Shown here: positions 9,582 through 20,897 of the stretch, in pieces
How the letters are laid out: each line of letters opens with the position of its first letter
How positions within the stretch are numbered: position 1 is the stretch's first letter
From: Motilibacter peucedani
Lineage (GTDB): Bacteria; Actinomycetota; Actinomycetes; Motilibacterales; Motilibacteraceae
DNA length: 64,000 nucleotides
Assembly (NCBI RefSeq): GCF_003634695.1
Contig: NZ_RBWV01000017.1
Coordinates: 1-64,000, forward strand
Reading direction: 5' to 3'
Translations under genes and position numbers: made by a program
The notes under the pieces: generated by a model
Told to the model about the DNA's origin: nothing
Seen by the model: only the letters and a program-made list of their open reading frames with translations
The model's database searches: none

Positions 9582-10273
9582 GTGTCCGTGACATCTCGCC
9601 GACTTCCCTGAGGCCGAGGCAGGAACTGCGCCGTCGTCGTCCGGAGACGTGGTGGCGAACCGTGCACCGGAACGGGTGCGACATGAGCAATCGGCGACCG
9701 CTCCGGCAGCGATCCGCGAGGATGCCGCTGCCGAAGCCGCGCCGGCGGCGGGCGCCGTACGTCCATCGCAGCACGTAGGCAGAGCTGAGGACATCGGCAG
9801 ACCTGCCCATTCCAGGAACGCCTCGCCGGCAGGGGGGCGGGCACCAGGAGGCGCTGCGGATGTGCGAATCGGACGATCAGCCGATGCCGCAGGCAGCGAA
9901 CCGCTCTAGCGTCGGGTGCACGGCCCTTCGACCGGAGTTCGCACGGTCGACAACCGACGCCCCCCGCGGAGAAGACATGGCGTACGCCACGTTGACACAG
10001 ACCTCGCCCCGGTCGTCGGGGCTACGACCCCACAGGCGGTCGGGGGGTCACGCCCGCGGCGCGAGCTCGTGGGTGGGGCCGGGATCGGTCGGGCTGGACG
10101 CGGGCACCTCGTGGAGGATCTTGGGATCCGTGTGCAGCACATGGCACCAACCACCCTGCTCGAGGTCTGCAGCGACTGCCCACAGCTGACGATCACCATG
10201 GGCAGACCTGCCGATGCGGTTCCAGAACTCTGACCCTTACTGTCGAGTGCATCCAGACGAAGGGACCCTCTAC
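9582..10273. other. Long intergenic region, no convincing gene
   Basis: About 690 bases between the minus-strand stress operon and the ABM gene. Short open frames exist on both strands, but their translations are Arg/Pro/Ser-rich and resemble no family. One of them, ATG 9977 behind GCGGAGAAGAC, has a plausible ribosome site but encodes an unremarkable 70-residue product. The region must hold the promoter of the hdeD-dnaK operon (minus) and that of the ABM gene (plus). I could not identify either with confidence. Confidence 0.4.
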
Positions 10274-10570
10274 ATGGCTATCGACCGAGGACTGCTCGCG
10301 ACCTTGACGGCAAAGCCCGGCAAGGGCGATGAGCTTGGAGCGTTCCTGAAGCAGGGCCGCGAGCTGGCCGCTCAGGAGGAGGGCACCGTCAGCTGGTACG
10401 CATTCCGACTCGACGACACGACGTACGGGATCTTCGACACCTTCGAGAGCGAGGAGGCTCGCCAGGCACACGTGAACGGCCAGATCCCCGCGGCTCTCCA
10501 AGATGTCGGCTCGGATCTTCTGGCCGAAGCCCCCGACATCAGGCCGATCGACGTACTGGCAGTCAAGTAG
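10274..10570 (+). CDS. ABM-domain (YgiN-like) monooxygenase
   Basis: A 98-residue protein with a single antibiotic-biosynthesis-monooxygenase (dimeric alpha/beta barrel) domain. The family includes cofactor-free quinol oxygenases and stress-linked proteins of unknown substrate. Typical positions are LTAKPGKGDELGAFL, GTVSWYAFRLDD and the FDTFESEEARQAHVNG stretch. The start ATG at 10274 is preceded by GAAGGGA at a good distance. An upstream in-frame start at 10214 would add a non-conserved tail. It stands alone on the plus strand before a block of damaged genes. Confidence 0.85.
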   Translation: MAIDRGLLATLTAKPGKGDELGAFLKQGRELAAQEEGTVSWYAFRLDDTTYGIFDTFESEEARQAHVNGQIPAALQDVGSDLLAEAPDIRPIDVLAVK

Positions 10571-10762
10571 TTGGGATCGCGCGTCGGACCGGCCTCCGGT
10601 CCCCGCGTCTCGGCAGGAGGCCGAGCTACCGGAGAACGACGCGTGCGACGAGCCAGTCGCCGACCAGACCGAGGAATTGCAGGAGCTCGTCGGCGACCTG
10701 GTTCGATGGCTACGTCACTGCGCGGCATCACCGGCGAGCGAGCTGTCCGCCACATCCTGCAG

Positions 10763-11028
10763 CTAGGCCGGAAACCGATGAGCGGCACGGAGCTGCGGGC
10801 GCAGCCAGATCAGGTAGACCAGAGCGGCGACACTGCCGAGCACAGGGATCCACAGCCCGACGATCAGACCCGCAGCCCAGAGGAGCTTGGACCGGCCGAC
10901 CTGCTGCCACGCCGCCTGAGGATGGATGATCGCGTCGACGATCGCCACAGGTGGAGCACGAGCAGCGCCAACAGGACGAGTGCCAAGAACACGATCGGCA
11001 CCAGGATGATCAGCGCTGCACCACCCAT
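10763..11028 (-). pseudogene. Frameshifted two-helix membrane protein
   Basis: Two frames together make one protein. ATG 11028, behind GAGGGGG, encodes MGGAALIILVPIVFLALVLL and more, up to LHLW. The frame then shifts to AIVDAIIHPQAAWQQVGRSK and ends at 10763. Restoring one G at about 10948 (TGGCG to TGGGCG) gives a continuous 88-residue product ending LIWLRPQLRAAHRFPA. The pattern of two transmembrane helices with a VDA..HP..AW core resembles actinobacterial PLDc_N/DUF2516-like membrane proteins (inference). The lesion could be real or a homopolymer sequencing error. Confidence 0.7.
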
Positions 11029-11172
11029 GGAGCCCCCTCTGCCGACCTGAGTGCGCCACCGTAGCGGGATCCGGACGAGCCCGGCGGAGAGGGCTGTCGA
11101 CGGCTGCGGCACACCACCTTGCTCACCTCGAGTTCACCGGCGTGCAGCACCATGCACGCATGATCAGCACCG

Positions 11173-12461
11173 GTGGCGTCTCCGGCCGACCACCGAGCAC
11201 CGAGCACCGGCGCCACATCGCCAGCGGGTGGGTCGCGTCGCGAGCTCGGCGTCGCCGATGCCGTGCTGATCGGACTGGGCGCGATGCTCGGCGCCGGCGT
11301 GTTCGCTGCCTTCGCGCCCGCCGGGCGCGCAGCGGGCGCAGGACTGCTGGGAGCTCTCCTCCTCGCAGGTGTCGTCGCCTACTGCAACGCGACGTCGAGC
11401 GCGGCGCTGGCCGCCGTGCACCCCCGGGCCGGCGGGACCTACCTCTAGGGCCGCCGCCAGCTCGGCCCCGGCTGTGGGTTCCTCGCCGGCTGGGGGTTCG
11501 TCGTCGGCAAGACGGCGAGCTGCGCAGCCATGGCACTCACCGCGGGCTCGTACGCGTGGCCCGCGCACCCGCACCTCGCCGCGGTCGCCGCCGCTGCCGC
11601 GCTCACTGCGGTCAACTACCTCGGGATCATACGCACAGCGGCGCTCAATCGCGTCCTCGTCGCAGTCACCGTCCTCGTGCTGGCCCTCGTGATCGCCGCG
11701 TGCCTCGGCGGAGGCGCTACGAGCGGCTCACGGCTGCACGACGGGGGCAGCGTCAGCGCCTACGGCGTGCTGCAGGCAGCAGGGCTGCTGTTCTTCGCCT
11801 TCGCCGGCTACGCCCGCATCGCCACCCTCGGTGAAGAGGTCCGCGACCCCGCCCGAACCATCACCCGAGCCGTGCCCATCGCCCTCGCCGTCGTCATCGT
11901 CATCTACGCACTGGTGGGCACCAGCCTCCTGCTCGTGCTCGCCCCACCGGGATCGCTGGGTCGACCGCCCCGCTCCACGACGCAGTCGCTGCCGGGCACC
12001 TCAGCAGCGCAGCAGGCATCGTTCGCGCCGGAGCAGTGACCGCCAGCCTCGGAGTGCTCCTCAGCGCGATGGCAGGAGTCGGCAGGACGACCCTCGCCAT
12101 GGCCCGCGACGCCGAGCTCCCCCGGGTGCTGGCTGCCGTCCACGTCCGCCACGGCGTCCCCCACCGAGCCGAGCTCGCGCTGGGCGCAGTAGTCAGCGCC
12201 GTCGTCAGCGTCGCCGACGTCCGCGGCACCATCGGCTTCTCCAGCCTCGGCGTCCTCGTCTACTACACCGTCGCCAACGCGAGTGCCTGGACCCTCGGTC
12301 GACGCCGGCTCCGCGTCGTCGCGGCGACAGGCCTTACCGGTTGTCTCGTGCTCGCCGCCAGCCTCCCCCGCACCAGCGTCATCTCCGGCACTGGGGTGCT
12401 GACGCTCGGGCTCGCTGCCCGCGCGTACAGCCGCAGGAGACGGCGTCCCGACCGGACCTGA
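11173..12461 (+). pseudogene. Broken APC-family amino acid permease
   Basis: Three pieces reconstruct one APC superfamily permease of about 430 residues. The first piece, from GTG 11173, has the family start GVADAVLIGLGAMLGAGVF and ends at an amber codon at 11446-11448 inside GGTYL-stop-GRRQLG, where Tyr is expected. The same frame continues through several hydrophobic helices to about 11945. There, loss of one C from a C-run moves the frame to the piece ending at 12461 (RAGAVTASLGVLLSAMAGVG). Two independent lesions argue for a true pseudogene more than the neighbouring single-indel cases do. Confidence 0.8.
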
Positions 12462-12471
12462 GACCGTCAGT

Positions 12472-13242
12472 TCAAGAGCTCAGCAACCACGTCGCTTCCG
12501 GCAGCTCCTCCGGCGCACCGTAGCCGTTCTCGGCCAGCCACCGGATCGCGGTCAAGCACCGGTAGGACCACCAGCCGCTGATGAGGTCCCGGTCGACCTC
12601 CGCGCCGTAGCCGGCCAGCAGGTCGTCCACGTGCCGCTCGTGGGTCAGGCTGAGGCTCGCCAGGTCGGCGAGCGCGTCCCCCTGCGCGGCCTCCGACCAG
12701 TCGATGATGCCGGTCACTCGCCCACCGTCGACGAAGACGTGGGAGGCGTGCAGGTCGCCGTGGACGAACACCGGCGTCCACGGCCGCAGGACGGACTCTG
12801 CCCGTCGGCGGTGGTGCGCGAGCACGTCGCTCGGCAGACCGCTCGAGGCTGTCAGCCACTCGCACTCGGCTGCCAGTCGCGCGGCCAGCTCGTCGCGGCC
12901 GACGCCGAGCCGGGGCGGCAGCGGCGCGTCGTGCAGCGTACGGATCGCGGCTCCCGCGGCGCGCCAGGCGGACGCCGGCGCCGTCGACGGCTCCCCTACG
13001 CGCCCCAGCGGAGCGCCGGGCACGGCGGCCAGGGCGAGCACCGGAGGCCTGTGCCACAGCACCTCGGGAGTCGGGACGGGAGCCAGGGCCATCGCCTCGA
13101 CCTCGGCGTCGGCCCGTGCCTGGACGGCATCGATCTTCAGGAAGACGTCGCCCACACGCACCGTGGTGCGGTCTCCGTGCACAGTGACGACCTGCACGTC
13201 GTGCCGCACACGCCCGCTGGGCCCCTCGTCCGCCCCACCCAT
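12472..13242 (-). CDS. APH-family phosphotransferase
   Basis: A 256-residue kinase-fold protein of the aminoglycoside/macrolide phosphotransferase superfamily. The catalytic loop reads HGDLHASHVFVD, followed by the metal-binding IIDWSEA motif. The usual Asn of HGDxxxxN is His here, a change also found, to my recollection, in macrolide kinases of the Mph type. The N-terminal lobe keeps a Lys in VGDVFLKID. ATG 13242 sits behind GGGGAGAGG. Whether it modifies a drug or a cell metabolite cannot be told. It converges on the broken permease with 10 bp between stops. Confidence 0.85.
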   Translation of the reverse strand: MGGADEGPSGRVRHDVQVVTVHGDRTTVRVGDVFLKIDAVQARADAEVEAMALAPVPTPEVLWHRPPVLALAAVPGAPLGRVGEPSTAPASAWRAAGAAIRTLHDAPLPPRLGVGRDELAARLAAECEWLTASSGLPSDVLAHHRRRAESVLRPWTPVFVHGDLHASHVFVDGGRVTGIIDWSEAAQGDALADLASLSLTHERHVDDLLAGYGAEVDRDLISGWWSYRCLTAIRWLAENGYGAPEELPEATWLLSS

Positions 13243-13338
13243 GTGCCTCTCCCCTGTTGCTCCCGCGCTCGTGACACTAGTCGGGCGGCATGGTCCAGCG
13301 CCTGGTAATACCCCGGTCGACGGAGTATGGTCCCGGTC

Positions 13339-13690
13339 ATGGCGCGCGACCGGATGCAGGAGCCCACCGTTCCTCATCCTCACGGCACTGGCCTCCGGGC
13401 CGAGGCACGGCTACGGGCTGGTCGCCGAGGTGGAGCGCATCTCGCAGGGCGAGGTGCGCCTGCGCGTCGGCACGCTCTACGGCGCGCTCGACCGGCTCGC
13501 CGCCGAAGGCCTCGTCGAGGTGGCCTCCGAGGAGGTGGTCGACTCACGCCTGCGCCGCAACTACGCGCTCACCGAGCAGGGCGCCCACCGGCTCGAGGAG
13601 GAGGCGCGGCGCGCCCGCCGGCAGGCCGAGACCGCCCTGCGCCGCCTCAAGTCCTTCGGCACCGGGACGCTCCCAGGGACTGCGACGTGA
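13339..13690 (+). pseudogene. PadR-family regulator with a 1-nt insertion near its start
   Basis: The body (LILTALASGPRHGYGLVAEV, then RVGTLYGALDRLAAEGLV) is a clear PadR winged helix. Its frame has no ATG or GTG nearby. The expected PadR start MQEPT lies in another frame at ATG 13354, or ATG 13339 with five more codons. Removing the G at 13369 joins MQEPT directly to FLILTALASG, giving a normal 116-residue protein. The stop overlaps the GTG of the next gene (GTGA). Functional status depends on whether that extra G is real. Confidence 0.75.
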
Positions 13691-15224
13691 CCGCCCGCCC
13701 GCCGCTCGAGCGCAGCTACCGTGCGCTGCTGCGCCTGCTGCCGGCTCCCGAGCGCCGGGCCCGCGGTGACGAGATGCTCGGTGTGCTGCTGGCGACGGCC
13801 CCGGCGACGCGTACGCGGCCGAGCGTCGGCGAGACCGGCGACCTTCTGCGTGCAGCAGCGCGGTCGCGCCTGCGCTGCCTGCTCGTCTCCGACCCGGTGG
13901 CCCGGGCCGGAGCCCTGTGCTCGACGGTCCTGGTGCTGCTCGCGGCGGTCCTGTTCACCACCAACCTGGACCAGCGAGGAGTGCTGGCGTCGCGCACGGG
14001 GGTCGCTGCGCCTGTGCTCCTCGACCGATTCCCCAGCTGGGAACCCGTGCCCGCCACCGTCGAGCGCAGCCCCGCAGGCGCTGCGGCGATGGCCTACGTC
14101 GACGGGACGGACGACCGCGGCGAGTTCCTCGCCCTGGTCGGCAGCGACGGTGCCACCCTGCGTCGGATGCGGCTGCCCGGCGACCTGCGCAGCTCCACAC
14201 CCTCCCTCCTCTCCCCCGACGGCACGCGCGTCGCCGACACCTGGACCGGACGGCTGCGCGTGAAGGACCTGCGCACCGGCAGGGGCACCACCCCGCCGGG
14301 GCTGCAGCTCGACGGTCAGGACGCCCTCCTCGCCTGGTCGGCGGACGCCACGCGGGTCGTCGTCGGCTCCCAGCTGCACACCCGCGTGGTGGCGCTCGAG
14401 ACGGGCCGACAGGTGCAGCTTCCCGGCGGCGCCACCGCTGCGGCCTTCGCCCATGACGGCCGGCTGACCCTCGACCGTGCTGGCCGCCTCGAGACCTACG
14501 CCTACGACCTCCGCGCGCTCGTGGACAGCCGGCCGACGCCCGAGGGGTGGACCATCGCGCCGGCCGGGTGGTCGGCCGACGGTCGTACGCTCGCCCTGCG
14601 CCCCCTCGTCGGCGACCTCTCTGGCAACGGCCCCCGCGACGGCCAGCTCGGCCTGCGCACAGCCGCAGGCGGGGAAGGCCCTGCGTTCCTCGCTCCCCCG
14701 CGTCCGTCGGTCGCCGTCGCGTGGCAGCAAGGAGACCTGCTGGTGAGTGCGGGCGCCGCCCTCGAGCGCTGGGACCCGTCGACGCTGAAGTCCGCGGTCG
14801 TCACTGCGTCGAAGGGCAGCCGGCTGCGCGCCGACCTGCGCGTGGCCACCGCCCTGGTCCCGCACGAACGCACCGTCGCGCTCGGGACACCGGACCGCGG
14901 TCCTGTGGGTCCGGTCGCTACTGGGTCGCTCTCGGCCTCGTCCTCGTGGCCCTGGTCGCCGGCGTGAGCCACCCACCGACGAGGCGGCGGTCGAGCAGCC
15001 GCACCGTCCGCGACCTCGTGGGAGCGATGCAGGAGCCGACGTTGGCTGCGCCTGCCGCTGCGCTGGGCCTGCTCGGCTACGCGATGCTCGAGGCGTTGAG
15101 CGGGATCGTGCTGTGGCGGGACGCCGCCGCGCTCGCGGCCATCGCGGCCTACGTGCTGGGCCGGTCGCTGGGACGAGCGCGCTTCGTCGCCGACCGGTGG
15201 TCCGTGCTGGTGCTGGCCCGCTGA
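13687..15224 (+). pseudogene. PadR-linked membrane protein with beta-propeller-like domain, probably frameshifted
   Basis: The frame starting at GTG 13687 ends at 14967. It begins with the family hallmark YRALLRLLPAPERRARGDEM of PadR-associated membrane proteins. One helix (STVLVLLAAVLFTT) follows, then about 300 residues of repeated strands resembling WD40-like sensor propellers. The last 28 residues become Ser/Trp/Pro-rich nonsense. At the same place another frame gives GRYWVALGLVLVALVAGV and two more hydrophobic helices up to 15224. Loss of one base near 14900 explains both. If real, the truncated form lacks its C-terminal membrane part. Confidence 0.65.
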
Positions 15225-15249
15225 CGCCTGGCGAGGGCACACTGGGCGG

Positions 15250-16011
15250 ATGTCCGAGGACTACGCCGGCTCCGACCGGTTCCGTGGTGCACGCATCGTC
15301 GGGAGCGACCTCACGGGACTCGAGGTCCGCGACTGCGACGTGAGCAGCCTCAAGGTGGTCGACTGCTACGGCGCCGACGTCTACCTAGGCGGTGCTTTCC
15401 CGCGGCTGGTGGTCAACGACGTGGACGTGACTGCCTACGTCGAGGGCGAGCTCGACCGTCGGCAGCCGACGAGGGTGCTGGCTCGCACGGTCCACTCCCC
15501 CGACGACTACCGGGCGGCCTGGCGTGCCGTCGACAGCGGGTGGAGCACGACGTTCCACCAGGTCCGGGAGCTGCCCGAGTCACTGCTCCACCAGCAAGTC
15601 GACGGCGAATGGTCGTTCGTGCAGACCCAGCGCCACCTGCTCTTCGCCAGCGACGCGTGGTTCGGCAACGCCGTGCTGGAGGAAGCCACCGCGTACCACC
15701 CGCTCGGTCTCCCAGCCAGCGCGATGGCAGCGGACGACGCCGCAGCGCTGGGTCTCGACGTGGACGCGTCACCCAGCCTCGAGGAGGTGCTGGAGCCGCG
15801 ACTCGCCCGCATGGCGAGCCTGCGGCGCTTCGTCGAGACCCTCACCGAGGCGGAGCTGGACCGGGTCTGCGGGCGCAAGCCGGCCGACCCGTACCCCGAC
15901 CAGGACTACCTCGTGCGCCGCTGCCTGCGCGTCGTGCTGCAGGAGGAGGCCGAGCACCACCGCTACGCCCTGCGCGACCTGGCTGTGCTCGAGGCGCTAC
16001 CGGCCCGGTAG
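15250..16011 (+). CDS. Pentapeptide-repeat / DinB-like fusion protein
   Basis: A 253-residue protein. Residues about 8-48 are pentapeptide-like (FRGARIVGSDLTGLEVRDCD and on), forming a short quadrilateral helix. Residues about 75-245 are a DinB four-helix bundle with WSFVQTQRHLLFASDAW and a C-terminal EEAEHHRYALRDL, supplying the His residues that bind metal in bacillithiol/mycothiol-dependent DinB enzymes. The substrate is unknown. The ATG at 15250 follows the damaged propeller gene by 25 nt. Confidence 0.85.
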   Translation: MSEDYAGSDRFRGARIVGSDLTGLEVRDCDVSSLKVVDCYGADVYLGGAFPRLVVNDVDVTAYVEGELDRRQPTRVLARTVHSPDDYRAAWRAVDSGWSTTFHQVRELPESLLHQQVDGEWSFVQTQRHLLFASDAWFGNAVLEEATAYHPLGLPASAMAADDAAALGLDVDASPSLEEVLEPRLARMASLRRFVETLTEAELDRVCGRKPADPYPDQDYLVRRCLRVVLQEEAEHHRYALRDLAVLEALPAR

Positions 16012-16075
16012 GCCGAGCCCACACACCAGGGCAAAGACGTGGCGCGGCTGCACGAGCCCGTGGCACTGTCGGGAC

Positions 16076-16852
16076 ATGGGCAACGCACGACCGGCAGTCG
16101 TACGCCTCAGCGCGCTCGCCCTCGACGCCGCGGACCCGCCACGGGCGGCACGGTTCTGGGCGGCCCTGCTGGGCCGCGAGGTCGTGGACGAGCCCACCGG
16201 CCCGCTCCTGCCCGGCTCGGACACCCAGGTCGGGCTGCGGTTCGTGCCGAGCGACAGCGTCAAGCAGGGCCGCGACCGGGTTCACCTGCACGTGACGAGC
16301 GACAGTGCCGAGCACCAGGAGCGCCTCGTGCGACGGGTGCTCGAGCTGGGAGGTCGGCACCTCGACGTGGGGCAGCTACCCACCGAGACCCACATCGTGC
16401 TGGCCGACCCCGAAGGGGACGAGCTCTGCATCATCGGGCCGGACAGCACCTTCCTCGCCGGCTGCGGCCCGCTCGGCGAGCTGGCGTGCGACGGTACGCG
16501 TGCGGTCGGGGTCTTCTGGAGCCGTGTCCTCGGCTGGCCGCTCGTGTGGGACCAGGACGAGGAGACCGCCGTGCAGTCGCCATCGGGCGGCACGAAGGTC
16601 GCCTGGGGCGGACCGCCGCTGCAGCCCAAGCTCGGTAGGAACCGTCAGCGGTTCGAGCTCGCCGCGCTCGGCGGAGAGCTCGACGCGGCGGTCGAGAGGC
16701 TCACGGCACTCGGCGCAGGCGTGCTGCGGCCGCTCGAGCACGGGATCCTCGAGCTCGCCGACCCCGACGGCAACGAGTTCGTCCTGACGGCGACGACCTC
16801 TCCCTCCGCCTCGGCGGTCCGGACCTCCCCGTGTGAAGCGCCTCGCGCCTGA
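16076..16852 (+). CDS. Tandem-VOC (glyoxalase-like) protein
   Basis: A 258-residue protein with two vicinal-oxygen-chelate modules. The first is DAADPPRAARFWAALLGREV, ending THIVLADPEGDELCI. The second is AVGVFWSRVLGWPLVWDQDE, ending HGILELADPDGNEFVL. Actinobacteria carry many such two-module proteins with unassigned ligands. I chose ATG 16076. The gene lies alone between the DinB fusion and an unknown gene. Confidence 0.85.
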   Translation: MGNARPAVVRLSALALDAADPPRAARFWAALLGREVVDEPTGPLLPGSDTQVGLRFVPSDSVKQGRDRVHLHVTSDSAEHQERLVRRVLELGGRHLDVGQLPTETHIVLADPEGDELCIIGPDSTFLAGCGPLGELACDGTRAVGVFWSRVLGWPLVWDQDEETAVQSPSGGTKVAWGGPPLQPKLGRNRQRFELAALGGELDAAVERLTALGAGVLRPLEHGILELADPDGNEFVLTATTSPSASAVRTSPCEAPRA

Positions 16853-17045
16853 TGGAGACGAGTGCCCTTCACTACCCGCCGGAGCGGTCGACCAGTCGGG
16901 GTCCACCCCCGCAGCGTGCCAGCAGGCACCGATGAGTCGCGCCAGCCGCACGGAGGTGCCGATCGAGCGGACGTCGCTGGCCGCCGGCCGCTAGTCTGCC
17001 CGTCGTCCCGCTCGGACGGTCCGTCCGTCGAGCCGTACGCCGCCC

Positions 17046-17051
17046 AGGAGG
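17046..17051 (+). promoter_or_regulatory. Strong ribosome binding site AGGAGG
   Basis: A perfect AGGAGG ends 4 nt before GTG 17056. It fixes that GTG as the start of the next gene rather than any later ATG. Confidence 0.8.
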
Positions 17052-17055
17052 CGCT

Positions 17056-17520
17056 GTGTCGCACGTCGTCGACTTCGAGCACGTGTCCACCGAGGGTCTG
17101 GAGTCCTCGCCGGTCGCGGCCGCGCTGGCGGGGCTGCGCGCGAACGAAGCCCGCTACTACCGCAACAAGTTCGGCCACGTGTTCGCCACCGACGCTGCGG
17201 ACGAGGCTGCCGAGACGGTCGAGTGGGTCCACGGCATCCTCCGCGAGGAGCGGGACCTGGTCATCAGCAGTCGGCCTCTCGAGGCGTGCGCGTTCGAGGT
17301 GGACGGCACGCGCATGGCCTACGTGTTCTACGAGTCCGGGCTGTCGGTCAACGTGATGTACGGCATCGCCGACGGGAGCAAGCGCGCCGTCGGCTTCAAG
17401 CTCTCCCAGGGCATGGCCGTCCCCGCGGAGCTGGCGGAGCGGTTCAAGTTCGCGCGTCAGAAGTCGAAGCTCGCCGGAGAGATCCGCGGGACGTACTTCG
17501 TCATCAAGGGAGAGCATTGA
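17056..17520 (+). CDS. Conserved-looking protein of unknown function
   Basis: I do not recognise this 154-residue protein. It is soluble, acidic in its N-terminal half and basic near the C terminus (FKFARQKSKLAGEIRGTYF). It has no signal peptide or membrane helix. The balanced amino-acid composition, normal codon use and a perfect ribosome site show that it is a real gene. It faces the UvrA-like gene convergently, 52 bp apart. Confidence 0.8.
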   Translation: MSHVVDFEHVSTEGLESSPVAAALAGLRANEARYYRNKFGHVFATDAADEAAETVEWVHGILREERDLVISSRPLEACAFEVDGTRMAYVFYESGLSVNVMYGIADGSKRAVGFKLSQGMAVPAELAERFKFARQKSKLAGEIRGTYFVIKGEH

Positions 17521-17572
17521 TCCGGGGTGGCCCACCGGGCGGGGACGACCGGCAGGTCGCTGACGAGCATGG

Positions 17573-19951
<2,379 letters not shown>

Positions 19952-20060
19952 GCCGAGGATCGTGCCACGGGCGCCTGTGGCCGCGCGCCGTGCTTGACGT
20001 CGTCGGCCGGAGTCAGGAGGGTGGAGCCCCTCAGCAGTCGGGCCACGTGGAGTCGGTCGA

Positions 20061-20897
20061 ATGGTGCACGCTCGCTTCGCCGGTCGCGTCGCTGTGGTGC
20101 TCGGTGGTGGTGGCGACATCGGGCGGGCCACGTGCCTGCGGCTCGCCGGCGAAGGCGCCCACGTGGTGGTGGCCGACTCGAGGGCGCAGCCGGCGCAGGA
20201 GGTCGTGGACGAGGTCGTCGCAGCCGGCGGCACGGCCGAGGCGGTCGAGGTCGACGTGCTCGACGCGGCGTCGGTCGCCCGCGTGTTCGCGTCGGTCGGC
20301 GAGGGCGGGCGCGGGCTCGACGTGCTCGTGCTGTGCCCGGCGCGGGCGAGCGACACCCACTTCGAGCGGGTGAGCGAGAGCGAGTTCGACGGCGACGTCT
20401 CCCTGACCCTCAAGGCGCCGTTCTTCTGCATCCAGGCGGCCCTGCCGCTGCTCCTGCGCTCCCCCGTCGCCAGCGTCGTCAGCATCGGCTCGGTCAACGG
20501 CATCGCCGCCTTCGGCAACGAGGCCTACGGCGCCGCGAAGGCCGGCTTGATGAACCTCACCCAGAACCTCGCCCTGCGCTACGGCGCGCAAGGGGTCCGC
20601 TTCAACGTCGTCGCGCCCGGGACCATCGAGACCCGCACGTGGGACGTGCGGCGGGCGGCCGAGCCCGACGTGCTCGAACGGATCGCGGCGCTCTACCCGC
20701 TCAAGCGGGTCGGACGGCCCGAGGACATCGCTGCGGCGTGCGCCTTCCTCGCCTCCGACGACGCGGCCTGGGTGACCGGCACGTGCCTCGCGGTCGACGG
20801 CGGCATCACCGCCGGGCACGGCGCACTGGTCGGCGAGATCTTCGGGCCCGGATTCTTCGGACCCGCCGCCAGCCGCGACGACCGGGCCGGCGCATGA
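20061..20897 (+). CDS. SDR-family oxidoreductase
   Basis: A 278-residue Rossmann-fold dehydrogenase. The cofactor loop reads VVLGGGGDIGRA. Catalytic Ser lies in VVSIGSVNG and the Tyr-x-x-x-Lys in AYGAAKAG. FNVVAPGTIETRTW and the C-terminal AVDGGITAG complete the classical SDR pattern. The Asp after the second strand (VVVADSRAQ) favours NAD(H). It is the first gene of a three-gene operon; its stop overlaps the next ATG (ATGA). The substrate is unknown, but operon context suggests oxidation of an amino-acid- or sugar-derived alcohol. Confidence 0.92.
   Translation: MVHARFAGRVAVVLGGGGDIGRATCLRLAGEGAHVVVADSRAQPAQEVVDEVVAAGGTAEAVEVDVLDAASVARVFASVGEGGRGLDVLVLCPARASDTHFERVSESEFDGDVSLTLKAPFFCIQAALPLLLRSPVASVVSIGSVNGIAAFGNEAYGAAKAGLMNLTQNLALRYGAQGVRFNVVAPGTIETRTWDVRRAAEPDVLERIAALYPLKRVGRPEDIAAACAFLASDDAAWVTGTCLAVDGGITAGHGALVGEIFGPGFFGPAASRDDRAGA

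Noticed and set aside
9916-10233. A 105-codon plus-strand frame before the ABM gene
   Set aside because: The composition is Arg/Pro-rich, there is no ribosome site and no family resemblance, and it overlaps other equally weak frames.
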